From Pelargonium cotyledonis (Eukaryota; Streptophyta; Magnoliopsida; Geraniales; Geraniaceae), in NCBI GenBank assembly GCA_036897625.1, contig JAYMTA010000308.1:1-31816 (forward strand): a stretch of 31,816 bases of DNA. The letters run 5' to 3'. The notes beneath the pieces were generated by a model. It did not search any database. It was not told the origin of the DNA and worked only from the letters and a program-made list of their open reading frames with translations. Positions 12,101 to 25,089 of this stretch are shown here, piece by piece; position 1 is the first letter of the stretch; every line of letters starts with the position of its first letter. Position numbers and translations under genes: made by a program.

Positions 12101-14981
12101 TCTGGGAAAAATGTAAATTAATAGAAAAGAATATTGTTAGCTGATTATTTGTAATCACATAAATCTAGACAAACCTTATCTTTAGAACCCTTCTCTTTGC
12201 GACGAACCTCCAGCTGGTCAGGGGTCTCTGTCTGCTCTATGACAAGAACTCGATAACCCTGCTCAGACAAAGCAACTACCATAAATATTCCCAAGTCCAA
12301 AATGGGCTCATGAAAATGATAAAAATTGAATAAAGTTGAAATAGATTATATGCAAAAAGCAAACCTTTCTAGCCAATTTCTCGACATTTATCGCAAAATT
12401 CTTCTCTGGAAATCCACAATGAGGTTGTTCTCCCTAAATTGCCAGTCAACGCCAATGGTAAGTTGGGGAAATACCATTGAATTACATTAAAAAAGATAAT
12501 ATATCCACCTATGGCACAGAGCTCAAAACATCAATATTCAGGCTACCAAAATCTTTTTTGTCCTCTAATATTTACATACCCAATATTTGGATGTCATATA
12601 GTCGAGGTAAATAATATATTAATTGGGAAGGTTAATTAAAGAGGGAGATATAAGGTCCTAAGAAAAGAATTACTTTGTAACAAAAAATGAATAGCTGAAG
12701 ACAGCCAAAAAAATGAAAGAAATGGAAACTATCGGAAAGATAATCAAAGTGTCAATAACTGTCATATATACTCAAATTAGTTAATACCTTCATATATTGC
12801 AAATCAAGCTCTTTAGCTCCAACATGCGCGTCCATTTCAAAAAGTTCATAAAATTTTCCCATCTACCACAACAAAGAATAAATAGTCATTAGAATGCAAA
12901 AGTGATTGCCAACTCAGACATCACTGTTTATGTTTATTTGACCTATGTGATTGTGAACAAAAATACCTTGAAAAACATAACCTTGTCCATATGCTTTGAC
13001 TTAAACTCCCACCATTGTCTCTGTATAATGATAAGCCACTAAGTATACAAATGTGCAATATAAAAGATACCTCAAAGATAATCATCATTTGAATGTAACT
13101 TACTTGACCACCTGACAAACTCTTTAGGAAATCGGGAGGCAGGTAAAGAGTCCTTGGGTCATAATTTGCATCACCTGGACGCCTTTTATTAGCATCCTTG
13201 CGTCCTCTATTTCAATACAAAATTATATCAACATAGAACAGTTGAGTTGAGAAATTCACATAAAACAAAAAAGAAGTTCCAAAATTTTGGCAATTATATG
13301 GTCTTGAATATAGTATAGATACTTTGGGTGCACATTTTCTTATGGCCATATAAAGAGCTAAAAAGAGAGATATATTAAGGAAAGAAAGCTTAAGGTTCCA
13401 TCATACAAAAGATCAGTCTGTATGTTAGCTTGCAACTGCCATAATATGGCAAAAAGAGAGGGCCAGAGATTCAGCTTAAATGATTTATGAAGATGTTAAA
13501 GAACTTACACTCCAAGAAAGCGCAACTTCTCAGCTTCACGAGCATTAAACCTTTCTGTGGCATCACCGGTTAAGAGGCTATTAAAATTGTTAGATGATAT
13601 TTTACCTGCAGTAGAGCATTCACAAGTTCAATACACATAGTATAACAACAACATGAGCTACTTATGGAAACAAATTATGTATGTAAATAAAAGAAACCAG
13701 AAAGACATTGGATTCATGTACAATGAGGCAATGTTCAATTCAGAATTATAATTGAAGATTTTGGTTCAGACAGTCCTGTCTTATTCTATTACAGAACAAA
13801 TTTAAATTTGTTAATAACCTTTACTTTACTCTCCAGCAATTGTGTTTATTTCTATTCCCTTTGAAGATTGATCTTTCTCTTGAGCTCTTCAAAGTTACAA
13901 ACCATTACAAACACAAAAAGGTTCATAATGCCAGTCCAATTATATATAACTGAATCCAACATAACCAAATAATTAAGAAAAATGGTTTATTTGTTTTATC
14001 ATGTTCCACATTATACAATTTAAAGATTTAAAGAATGAGAAAGGGGAACTGAACAGACTAAGAACTCAATCACTTACTATCAGAAGTATTTTTGGGCTCC
14101 ACAATAGAAACCTTGTACTCTTTTTTCTCCACATCAGTAACACTCTTGCTCTTCTTACATGTTCCTTCAACACTCGCCTTTTGCTTTCGCAGCTCACTCT
14201 TCCCTCTCTGCTTTCCTTTTAATATATCCGCTACATCTTCTTCATCTTCCAAATCCATAACCTCGTCTTCACCATCCTCTATTTCCTCTTTCACTGAAGT
14301 TTTCCCCCAATCTTCATCGCTAGAATCATCATCCCCACCAATGTCATCTAAACTCGCCCCCCCCTCACCCTCACTCCCCGAAGAACCCCCCCCACCCACC
14401 CTTCTGAGCTTTTTTACAGGCGGCCCCCCCCCCCCGCCATTCTGTTCCTCCGCAACCTCCTCTTTAGCCACCGCCATCTGCACAACCGAGGAACTCTGAC
14501 GCAACCGTTTAAACCTCTTCATGGGCTCCTCAACCCACTCAACCTTCTCTATTCCCAAATCCAAGGATTCCTCTTCCGCATCATCATACCGAATCAAATG
14601 CTTGCCGGTATTCTCATCAAATGACTCCACTGAACCCTCGTACCAGGTCTCATCCAACGGCCAGTAAACCCTGAGTCTCTTCCCCACAACCTCTAGGCCG
14701 TAAGATTTGGTGTCCGGTGCTGAAGGAGATGGAGACGGGGTGGAGCCTATGACCAGGAGAGGCTTCTTGAGTTTTGATTGGAGAGAAGACGGGGTGATGG
14801 GGCTGGGACAGGGGCTAGGGCTACGGCTCTGGCTAGGGTTTAGCTTAGATTTCTGCTTGGAGAGCACAGGGGAAGGAGAAGGAGATGGTGAAGATGATGA
14901 TTTACCGAAGAAGGTTGTGATTTGGCTCTGTTTGTTAACCAGAGGTGACCTACCATTGCTCAGGCGACGCGAAGGAGCCAT
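6170..14981 (-). CDS. MSH6: DNA mismatch repair protein MSH6 (MutS homologue), complete
   Basis: Twenty-one exons in transcript order: 14981-14078, 13605-13509, 13206-13104, 13020-12967, 12862-12788, 12433-12365, 12258-12175, 11733-11539, 11220-10673, 10588-10459, 10315-10224, 10128-9950, 9831-9629, 9521-9420, 8629-8467, 8024-7735, 7661-7524, 7224-7145, 6985-6886, 6700-6571, 6411-6170. All junctions are GT-AG and in phase, giving 1325 residues, about the family length. MSH6 pairs with MSH2 as MutS-alpha, which recognises base mismatches and small loops in the nucleus. Visible features: a PCNA-binding PIP box (QSQITTFF, 18-25); a Tudor-like domain at about 96-152 ([18 protein letters not shown]), as in plant MSH6; an acidic and basic linker; the mismatch-contacting F-Y-E motif in GKFYELFE (about 390-392); Walker [10 protein letters not shown] (about 1075); and Walker B DELGRGT (about 1154). 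Exon 1 carries three G runs. E2F and site II motifs lie upstream. Confidence 0.98.
7303..7402. repeat. Long poly(A) tracts inside an MSH6 intron
   Basis: The intron between MSH6 exons 17 and 18 (7225-7523) contains a run of about 26 A on the plus strand near 7304-7329, and a second of about 13 A near 7390-7402. On the transcribed strand these are T runs. No retroposed gene body precedes them, so they are simple repeats. Confidence 0.8.
8001..8190. repeat. 95-bp tandem duplication spanning an MSH6 3' splice site
   Basis: Copies at 8001-8095 and 8096-8190 differ at only two positions that I can find (GAAACAC/GTAACAC and GGCGG/GGTGG). The copy nearer the exon includes the true acceptor of MSH6 exon 16 and its first 24 bases. 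The second copy carries the same acceptor context (TGTTACAG) and the same exon start inside the intron. High identity suggests a recent duplication. Confidence 0.95.
8296..8346. repeat. Compound microsatellite (GA)n(TG)n(CG)n(TG)n(GA)n
   Basis: About 50 bases in the intron before MSH6 exon 16 switch from GA to TG to CG to TG and back to GA dinucleotides. The central alternating purine-pyrimidine tract is the kind of sequence that can adopt Z-DNA. It should be length-polymorphic. It lies between the duplicated acceptor and the 5' splice site of exon 15. Confidence 0.95.
8836..9076 (-). mobile_element. TRIM-like short LTR retrotransposon in an MSH6 intron
   Basis: Read on the minus strand, this has a miniature LTR-element plan. 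A 78-bp terminal repeat (9076-8999) starts TGTTATAGAGTA and ends CCCTACA. Next comes TGGTATCGACC (8998-8988), resembling the initiator-tRNA-Met primer site TGGTATCAGAGC. A short non-coding interior follows, then a purine-rich tract GTGAGGGGGCAAG and a second diverged terminal repeat (about 8909-8836, ending CCTCTACA). Both repeats contain TTAG or TAGAG, GTTTAA and TTAGTTGA blocks in the same order. Flanks TATAC and TATTC match at 4 of 5 positions. It is in the same orientation as MSH6. The repeats are quite diverged, so the insertion is old. Confidence 0.7.
14357..14435 (-). repeat. Three mononucleotide G runs in MSH6 exon 1
   Basis: On the plus strand there are C8 at 14357-14364, C8 at 14386-14393 and C12 at 14424-14435. 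On the coding strand they are G runs encoding glycine stretches in the acidic linker, after the Tudor-like domain and before the mismatch-binding domain. Length changes other than multiples of three would truncate MSH6. The frame through all three is open in this sequence. Confidence 0.95.
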
Positions 14982-15131
14982 TTGTAACCTCTCTCTGTCG
15001 CGACGTCACTACGCCGAAAAGCTAATCGTGAACCCTAAACGTTTCTCGGAGAAGAAATAGAGAGAGGAGAGAGCGTGAAATGGAAGCGATGACCAGAGCA
15101 CAGGAACTATCAAGTTACAAGGTGTCAAAAG

Positions 15132-15184
15132 TGGCGGGAATTAACCCCGGGAAGCGCTCCGATCGGAGAATATTTGGCGGGAAT
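15132..15184 (-). promoter_or_regulatory. Two E2F-type sites upstream of MSH6
   Basis: TGGCGGGAA at 15132-15140 and TTTGGCGGGAAT at 15173-15184 match the E2F consensus (TTTSSCGC family, here read as TTCCCGCCAAA on the other strand). They lie about 150 and 190 bases upstream of the MSH6 ATG. E2F sites drive G1/S transcription of replication and repair genes, which fits the gene. Occupancy is inferred. Confidence 0.75.
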
Positions 15185-15278
15185 GAAGGAAGCGAAAAGG
15201 TAAAAGCAGTAGCTGCTATGGAATCCAGATCGTCCGGCTCGGTTTTGTTACTCTTCTCTTTTTCGTTTCCATATGAAA

Positions 15279-15311
15279 TGGGCTTCAGGCCCAAAAGAAG
15301 TAATGGGCTTG
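15279..15311 (-). promoter_or_regulatory. Site II cluster upstream of MSH6
   Basis: TGGGCT (15279-15284), GGCCCA (15288-15293) and TGGGCT (15304-15309) are site II motifs, the TCP-binding elements found upstream of many plant growth and cell-cycle genes, PCNA among them. The GGCCCA to TGGGCT part (15286-15311) is nearly repeated upstream of MCM7 at 30964-30988. Confidence 0.7.
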
Positions 15312-15339
15312 AGTCTCTATTTAAACCCATTTTCTCTTA

Positions 15340-16629
15340 GAACTATCGAGTTACATTTTCTCCTTAATTTGATTTAGTTTCGGTGCATTTTATCTCTGCG
15401 CCACCGCAGAGGAGGAAACAAAAAAAATAACTTGCCCGACGAGAAATGGCAAAGCAGTTTCAATCCCTAATTTGATTTGTACCGATCACGATTTGACGCA
15501 TTCTCTCAAATAAGTAATTAAGCACTTGACACATGAATTTAATTATTTTCGAGAAACAATCTAATCATTTGTTTTTTAAAATATAAATTTGGAATGAAGA
15601 CAAATATGACTAGAAGATACTAATTTTGGACAAATGAGAAATAACGTGCTCGTTGTCTTCGTCAAATATTTGAAATATATGTCTATAGTTAGAAAATACA
15701 TGATGATAACTCGAGCAAAGAGCGATGTTTATTTATGAATATGATCGGTTTCCTTAAACATCAGTTCACGATCAAAAGACCAGACATATATCAAACAAAA
15801 TTTATAAACTCGAACTAGGGGTTTAAATAATTGTTCATCAACCGAATTGATCACTAATCAATGTCATAAACTCATAATATAATGTTAGAAACATTTTTTT
15901 TTCGCAATTAAGAAGTAAATGCAATTTTTACTGTAATCGAAAATATTTATATATAATTTCTATTAGTTTATTATCTCAATATCTCTTAAGATAAGAACGT
16001 ATTAAATACAAAATCTACATCAATTTACTTAACTATCTTCAGCCAATAGTCTCACTATTTTATGCAGTGGTTTTCAAAGTTCTACCAACCACAATAGTCG
16101 AAAATGTTTGTAGCTGCATGGGAATGCAGGCTACGTGGTGCATAAAATCAAAAAATGCAAACCGCCATAAATATTTTTCTTCTTAACCAACTTTATAACC
16201 ATAATTATCACCACAAAATACCTAATAACACTTGTCTAGGGAGAAGCCGATATGGCTTGTGTTTTTTTCGTAATTTTCACTCATTTCCATATATTTGTGA
16301 AGGTTGCTTTCTTTGATAATCCATAGTCTATATATTGAAGAAATAGTAAGAAATTTTTAGTTACTGTATATTTATATCATGAGCAACAAGTGTTCAAATA
16401 TTTTGGGTTTCGAGTGATTTGAAAGTGACTTTTGTACGAGGTAAATGTTATAAGATTGGTCTCTCTATTATCAAAAACAATTCATCTCCATCGTCAACAC
16501 AATCACATTGCAATCTTGAGAGAGAAGGCCAAAGATCCGCAGGTATATAATTAAATAATGGAAATTTTTAAGATCTTTTTTCCTTTATACCAATGAGAGT
16601 TGATATTTTACTTGCTATATTGTGGATTC
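15340..16629. other. Intergenic region between divergent MSH6 and CKI1-type genes
   Basis: This AT-rich stretch separates two divergently transcribed genes. It should hold the CKI1-type promoter. No supported ORF, RNA gene or transposon was seen. A possible leader exon ends at 16540 with CCGCAG followed by GTATAT, a plausible donor, but its acceptor cannot be placed. Confidence 0.45.
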
Positions 16630-19600
16630 ATGGTGGTAAGATTAAATACAATTTCTTAAGGAACTTTACAATCTAATTTTCTTATTCTGAAAAAAAAAAA
16701 AACAATCTAATTTTCTTCAACATCTCTCTCATTTTTCTTTTGCTTCTTCTTGTTTGTTTGGTTGTTTGAGATGATCATTGCATTATGTGGTTTCATAGAT
16801 AATTATGTTTGATATATTTGTATGATATCCATGCATATATCAATTTGAATCGTTGTTCTTTTAAGTTATTGTTCAGAAGAAAATTATCGGTTGGTTTTAC
16901 AATGCATCCATTATATATTCAAAATTTTGATTTATTGATCTTGCTTTCTAAGATTTTTTATTATTTTTAAAAATCATAAACAACAAACAAGGTCCAAGAC
17001 ATATAAAATGAACCCTTTAGGTTCATGGCAACAAACCTTTGCAACCATGGGGATCGATCAAGAAAAGTTTGATCTTGAACCATTTAAATTGAATCTGAGC
17101 TTAATTTTGGCGCGACGATTCAAATTTTGAATAGCACAACAATTTTGTCTAGATATGCATTTCCCGCGAAACATATTGCATTTATTTAGCACATAATTTA
17201 TTATTTAAAGTATGTTTAACTTCAATTAAATTAACTAACCCGTGTTAATAGATAATAACACAATAAATGTTCGTCAACAATAACTCGTGTAATAACAAAT
17301 ATTAAATATAACTTCGAGGACATAATTACGTATAATGTTTGCATTTTCAGAATAATTTATAAAATTCTTGATATCTTGAATGGAAGGGCCAATCTGGTTT
17401 TCTTTTCATAAGATGCATAAGCACACAATTAAAGACAAAAAAACATTTTTACTATATAAAATTAAATTAAATTGAAGATTATTTACTTGTTAATAAAAAT
17501 CACATATATTTTCCTTTGTTAAGTTTTATACAAAATTTTAGAGAGATTTTCTCCCCATATCATGCCCTAAATAATCATTATAAAAATAAAAAATTATTAC
17601 GACTTCTGATTCTTATTATTTTCCATGACTATTATGCAGAAAAAAAAAATAGACACAGAAAATGAAGCTCACTTCATTGATGGCTCAACGTTCAGTTTGT
17701 TTCTGTCTGGTGACGATTCTCTAACCCTAATATATTATTTTCAATTTTTCAAGATTCATAAAATATTATATGTATTTTATATTTTACGATCATATCTTGA
17801 AGATTTTGGTTTTAAATTTGTGATCTTGAATTACTTATTAAACCATTTTCGATTATATATTACTTAAAAGAATCAATCTTGATATAGGCATTGTTGGTGC
17901 TGGTTCTTCCGAGTATTGTGCTTCCATGTTGGCTCAACACAATCAAGCGAATTGAGCGCGAAACGGATTCGAATTCTAGAATCTTCCACTCGGAGATTCT
18001 GTCCGGAATCAACAAAACCGCGAAACTGTTTCTTCCGATCAGTTCGTCGGCGACCAAATTGGCCAGAATTCTCAGTTCGGATCACGACAACAACCTCACC
18101 TTCTCCGAGATCCAACGTTGGATTGCGCCGCCACTTTTCCAATCATTGCATGTAGTTCCGTACGTGTCCCAGGTTTCGTACATTGGCCTCGACGGCCTCT
18201 TCTTCTCGTTTTATGCGGACGGCGAGCAAGTTCTTGCGGTTTATGCTAATTGTTCGTTTACTTGCGATCCAAGCAACCCGAAGAGCTATAAATGGTACAA
18301 ACAGGATGTGGATCGGGACACTGCGAAGTTATACGGAGAAGCTGTGGAATCACAACCCTTGATTACAACAGAAAACGTGAGCCACATTGGAGAAACTATT
18401 GTAAGTACAGGTACTAATGGATTCGCTTCGTTGGGGACAGGGTGGAATGAGACACGTAATCTTTTGTTACTCAACTATGCTGGTGTTGGTGTTGATGGGA
18501 GAGTAAGTGGTATCGTTTCGCTAGGGTTTTCGATGAAAGAATTGATTGGTTTGTTCTCGAGTGTGGATTTTCATGGTCGGGGATTGTATTTGGCTACTAG
18601 GGATGGCACTGTGCTGGTGGACGGGCTCCCAATTACGCGAATGCACGCGGCGAATGATTCAATTTCCTTCCAATTTGTGAGCCCTAACGGTTCAAAAACA
18701 ATAGGCAATATTTTGTGCAAACCCTACCATGCATCACCTATCTTGAACATTCAGGGGACGAAGTATGTGCTATATTGTTCCCCGGTAGATATTTTGGGAT
18801 TGCAAGCGGTATGTGTTTACATTTATTTGCAAGTACTAAATATTTTAGGGAAAATACATATAAGTACATTAAACTTTTTCACATTTTGCACGTAACAGAA
18901 AGAGAAAAAAAAACATGTTTCAACTAAATACAAACTCGTTCATTGATTTGCATTCTTACAATCAGTTAGAGAATTTTTTTTCCTAGATTATTTTAGAAAT
19001 AACTCAAATATTGCTGGCTGAAAAATAGATATTTCCATAACATTCTTTAAAAAAAAAAAAAAAAGTTGCCTTTTTGGAAGATTCAAATTTCCAAAATAAA
19101 AATTCATAATATCTCCAAAACTTTGTGTATTCTCTTCCTATCTATCAAATTTTATTATTATATATTTTTAGATTATTTATGAAATTTCAAGAAATTTTTT
19201 AAATTAATTCCCAAAAGCTTGACCATACTAAGAGTTTGTAATTAGTTTAATCGCATCGTAAGTGATCGTGAAAAGTTTGATGTAATCAACTAATTTTGGA
19301 ACAATGCTTATAAACTAATTTGAACATGTTACAAGCTAATCCAAAACAACCTCTTCAACTAAGCTCTATTTTTTTGCACTGTCACAGGTATATGCATTAG
19401 CTTTTCCATTGGAGAATCATGTTCAAAACGAGGGCAAATTTTTGTTCATCCTCCTCGTAGCGATGCTGGTCACTACCGTGATCTTCATGTTCAGTTTCGT
19501 GTCGCTGATGGTTAGGGCTGCGAAAAGAGAGACGAGTATGTGCTCTTCACTGATAAAACAGATTGAAGCTACAGAAGAAGCAGAGATGAAGAGCATGATC

Positions 19601-22009
19601 AAATCTAGTGCCTTGGCTAAGGCGAGTCACGACGTTCGAGCTTCTCTTGCAGGCCTCATTGGCTTGATCGACATGTCTTTTGAGGAAGTTGCTGCTGGTT
19701 CTGAACTAGAAGCTAATTTAAGACAAATGAATACTTGTGCAAAAGACCTATTAGGTAATCAACTTTTCATTCATGATAATATACCGTTAGATCAAGCATT
19801 TAGTTCCATAAATTTAATACACGGACACTCACATCTTCTCAACAACGTATCTATATTTGATACTCGGACAATACTCAAGCACTCTTCGCATACGTGTCAA
19901 ACACGTTACGTATCCACCATTTACAAAATGAAATGACTGGATGTGTCCAACGTACTAAAACTGATTTTATGTAACTTACATGCACTAATATAGAAAATAT
20001 AAATTATCATTTATTACTTTTTGATCGCGGATTTATATATACATAGCGTCTAAATTGTTTGGTCAAACTTCTTAAATTAGTCACTAATTAATTATGTGCT
20101 TATTTATTATTCAGGTTTATTGAATTCAATTCTTGATATGAGCAAAATAGAAGCTGGCAAGATGGAGCTAGAAGAAGAAGAATTTGATTTGGCCCAGCTT
20201 CTTGAAGATGTAGTTGATTTGTTCCATCCTGTGGGCATGAAGAAGAATGTGGATGTGATTTTGGATCCTCACGATGCTTCTCTCACCAAATTCTCACATG
20301 TCAAAGGTGACAGAGGAAAGTTGAGACAAATACTATGCAATCTCCTCAGCAATGCCGTCAAGTTCACTTCCGAGGGTCACATTTCAGTTCGAGCTTGGAT
20401 CGAGGAACGATCCAGTTCAGAAAATGCGAATAAAAACGAGACCTCAAATCCAGATGCAGTGCGATTTATGCTCGAGGTTGAGGATACAGGGAAAGGAATT
20501 GCTGTAGAGGAGCGAGAATCTGTGTTTGAGAACTATGTGCAGGTCAAGGGCTCAGCTGCTGGACATGGAGGCACTGGCTTGGGACTCGGGATTGTTCAAT
20601 CTCTGGTATGCATTTGTATACAACTCTCTGGTACTAGTTATAATTTTATGTTTATCGCGCGTTTTGTCATGTATGTTCGTGGACTTTCAGGTGCGTTTGA
20701 TGGGCGGAGATATCAAAATCGTTGACAAAGAAAATGGAGGAAATGGATGTTGCTTCAGGTTCAATGTTTTGCTCGCTGTCTCTCCCGAGAATGCGAATCA
20801 AGACATTGTTAAGTCTGATGCTGATACTGAACCTATGTCCGAGGTCGTGCTTTTGGTACAAAACGAGGAGCGCCGGAGGATGTCACGCAGGTTCATGGAA
20901 AGCCGAGGGATTGGAGTATCAGTTGTGGAGCAATGGGAGGATCTTGATTCGATGCTCCACAAGATAAAGAAAAAGCTGAGTCTCGCGGACGTGCCTTCGA
21001 GCTTTGTTCTGGTTGTGATTGATGCCAATGCAGGGCCATTTCCTGAACTGTGCAGAGCTGTGGCAGAGTTCAGGAAAGGCTTGTTCCAGAGCTGTTCTTG
21101 CAGGGTTGTTTGGTTGGAGAAACCGGGTATGCGAAGCTTTCATTTCAAGGATCTTGAAGAGGGCATGGTCGATCCTTCTGATATGATTGTATCTAAGCCA
21201 TTTCATGGTTCTCGTTTGCCTGATGCGATCAGGCTCTTGCCTGAATTTGGAGTATCAGTATCGTGTTCTTCGGAGAATGTTACTGATCTCGAGTCCAAAC
21301 CAAGAGATTCTCAGAAGGAGATAGAGGAAATTACTAGCAGCACTAGCAATGATAAGCTTTTGTATGGGAAGAGAGTTTTGGTTGCTGAGGACAGTTTGGT
21401 CTTGCGCAAACTAACGATGACTCTCTTCGTGCGACTTGGTGCAACTGTTGAGGGCTGTGAAAATGGTGAGGAAGCTTTGGAATTAGTGTGCAATGGCTTC
21501 AAGGATCAGCAGGAACATAGAGATTCTGAGCTGCTTCCTTATGATTACATATTAATGGATTGTGAGGTATGTGACCATCTTGATCTCATCTTCCTTCCTT
21601 TAAAATCAGACCCAAATAGTTACCGTGTTCACGTCAACCAGACCCATTTAGTTACCGTGTTCGCATTGAGTCGTGCTGCATGCTAACAACCTTCAACACA
21701 ACATGCACACACAAATTGTCGGCTCTATGCATAAGTTATATTTTTGTTTTACACTTAAAATTGGATACTGACTTGTTCATGGATTTTTACTTCCACCAGA
21801 TGCCAGAAATGAATGGTTATGAAGCAACAAGAAGGATTAGAGAGGCAGAGAAGCAATATGGTGTGCACATTCCTATCATAGCATTAACAGCACATACATC
21901 AGAAGAAGAAACAAGAAAAATCATGGAGGCTGGAATGGATTTTCATCTATGCAAGCCCCTGAAAACACAACACCTGCTAGAAGCAATCCAATACATCCAT
22001 AGCAAATGA
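16630..22009 (+). CDS. CKI1: CKI1-type hybrid histidine kinase
   Basis: Firm exons: 17888-18808, 19388-19754, 20115-20605, 20691-21566, 21800-22009, all GT-AG and in phase. An upstream coding exon must exist, because TAG directly precedes exon 17888 in frame and no Met follows for about 200 codons. A candidate is ATGGTG at 16630-16635 before donor GTAAGA, giving about 956 residues. CKI1 is a sensor kinase acting constitutively in the cytokinin phosphorelay, needed for female gametophyte and vascular development. Order: a first membrane segment (ALLVLVLPSIVLP), an extracellular region rich in N-glycosylation sequons, a second membrane segment (about 327-351), phospho-acceptor His in KASHDVRASL (about 390), N box (LCNLLSNAVKFT), G boxes (DTGKGI, GTGLGLGI), and a C-terminal receiver with acceptor Asp in YILMDCE and Lys in LCKPL. 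The receiver is split by the last intron directly after MDCE. Confidence 0.92.
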
Positions 22010-22661
22010 AGATACACATATATATACCTCCCTTGTGTGTACAATGGTAAGCTCTAATAATAAATATATATAACAGACATATACATACATATATACATGG
22101 GTAAATAAACAGAATATATATACAATATATAAACTTACAATAATTTTGCCCTCCCTGACCCATTCATGTTAAGAACAGCAACTTTTTCATTTGCTTGAAA
22201 GGTATTGTAAACTTTATTTGTGCTATGTTGACGTGTAATTAGCTTTCAAATATTTATTGTGCATTTCAATAGTGGCATATCCTTCATCTCCATGATATAT
22301 CAGAGCTTTAGTTCAGAAATGAAAATCAAGAATGAGATGAAGATTCCAGATTCTGAAACTTTCCATGATAAATAGAATTACTAATCCAAACATGATACTT
22401 CGGCATCTCATTCTCATTCTTAATTTCTAATCTTGAAACAAAAATTCTTATACGAGTACTATCTAAGAGTTCAAACAAGCTCGGAATCTCATGACAAATT
22501 ATAGATCAGCACAGTAGAGGATTATCACATAATAAGACATTTCATTGAACAACCAGAATCTATCACATTCAGTAAGAGAGTTGATACAAAACTATAATCA
22601 ACAGAATAGTAAGATTCAGAAAACAATCTGAACAAAATTGGGTATCTCTTGATTTCAAGAA
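22010..22661. other. Convergent 3' region between CKI1-type gene and DIM1
   Basis: The stretch contains the 3' untranslated ends of two converging genes. From about 22017 to 22135 it is an imperfect TA/TATACA-rich simple sequence. No ORF is supported. Confidence 0.6.
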
Positions 22662-24349
<1,688 letters not shown>

Positions 24350-24423
24350 TCAACTGTGAAGAACCGCACTGCCTCTCTTCTCCTGACTTTGGACAGCTCT
24401 TCCAGAGGTTTGTCGTTTCTGAT

Positions 24424-24441
24424 TTAGGGTTAGGGTTTTAG
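24424..24441 (-). promoter_or_regulatory. Telo box upstream of DIM1
   Basis: The plus strand reads TTAGGGTTAGGGTTTTAG, so the DIM1 strand has AAACCCTAACCCTAA. Telo boxes (AAACCCTAA) are a hallmark of plant promoters and leaders of ribosomal-protein and ribosome-biogenesis genes, which suits an rRNA-modifying enzyme. The motif is only about one and a half telomere repeats, so it is not an interstitial telomere. Confidence 0.8.
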
Positions 24442-25060
24442 ATTGCAATTGCATACATCAGTCCACATGGGGAATACGGTGATACTTGTTTACTATCCAC
24501 GTGTCTTGTTATTATTGGTGTTTCGCTAAGATTATGTAGTGGCCAGGTCAAATTGTTTTTAATTAAATTTCCATTTATTATTGTTTTATTTTTTGTCACT
24601 CGAGTCTCTACTGCAAATAATTTTCCTAAAATAATGTTTGAGAGTCTTATTTTGAAAATCCCGTCACCCCAGTAGCTTGAGCAACTATTCGAAAGAAACA
24701 AGAGAAAAAAGAACATAACACTTAGCTTCCATGCAACTTTAAGGTTATGACAATGTAAAACGATGATCTCACGATGCTTTTAAGTTATGTGAAGACTCCA
24801 AAGTTCGACGGACGTCCGTGGAGGACACAACCAAATAGTTGAGTCTCAAATTCATTATGTAGCCTATGTTATAAATAATTAATCATGCCCTCACATCGCC
24901 TTCTTGGTTATAAGGATAAAATTCTGTCATTGGAATACCATTTTAACACAATTGAGAGCTTCTCAATTCACTTTTGCTACATACAACTTTTTTCTAGACT
25001 AAAATCATCCCTAACGATGAGTCATTTGGATTCTCAAAAATATACTCTCATATGATAAAG

Positions 25061-25089
25061 TGGACAATTATATTAAAACAAATGGAGTA
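25061..25089. mobile_element. Possible single end of a Stowaway-like MITE
   Basis: Read on the minus strand, 25089-25061 is TACTCCATTTGTTTTAATAT followed by AATTGTCCA, similar to the common CTCCCTCCGTCCC-type terminal repeat. I could not find a matching opposite end with confidence. It may be a fragment or a chance match. Confidence 0.35.

Noticed and set aside
14092..14499. Open frame of 135 codons on the plus strand, rich in Ser and Pro
   Set aside because: It is antisense to MSH6 exon 1. Its composition mirrors the acidic and Gly-rich coding sequence opposite, and it has no domain.
14707..15060. Plus-strand frame of 117 codons across the MSH6 start
   Set aside because: Mostly antisense to MSH6 exon 1 and its leader. 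The Gly-Glu repeats mirror the SPSPSP coding on the other strand.
17625..17867. Plus-strand frame beginning MTIMQKKK as the first CKI1 exon
   Set aside because: Its possible GT donor leaves the wrong phase for the exon at 17888, and the peptide does not resemble a CKI1 N-terminus.
17891..18895. Reading the CKI1-type gene as starting at TTG 17891
   Set aside because: A TTG start inside a membrane segment directly after an acceptor-like TATAG is implausible in a plant nuclear gene. An upstream exon is far more likely.
24424..24441. Interstitial telomere array
   Set aside because: Only about two telomere units are present, which is a promoter telo box and not an array.
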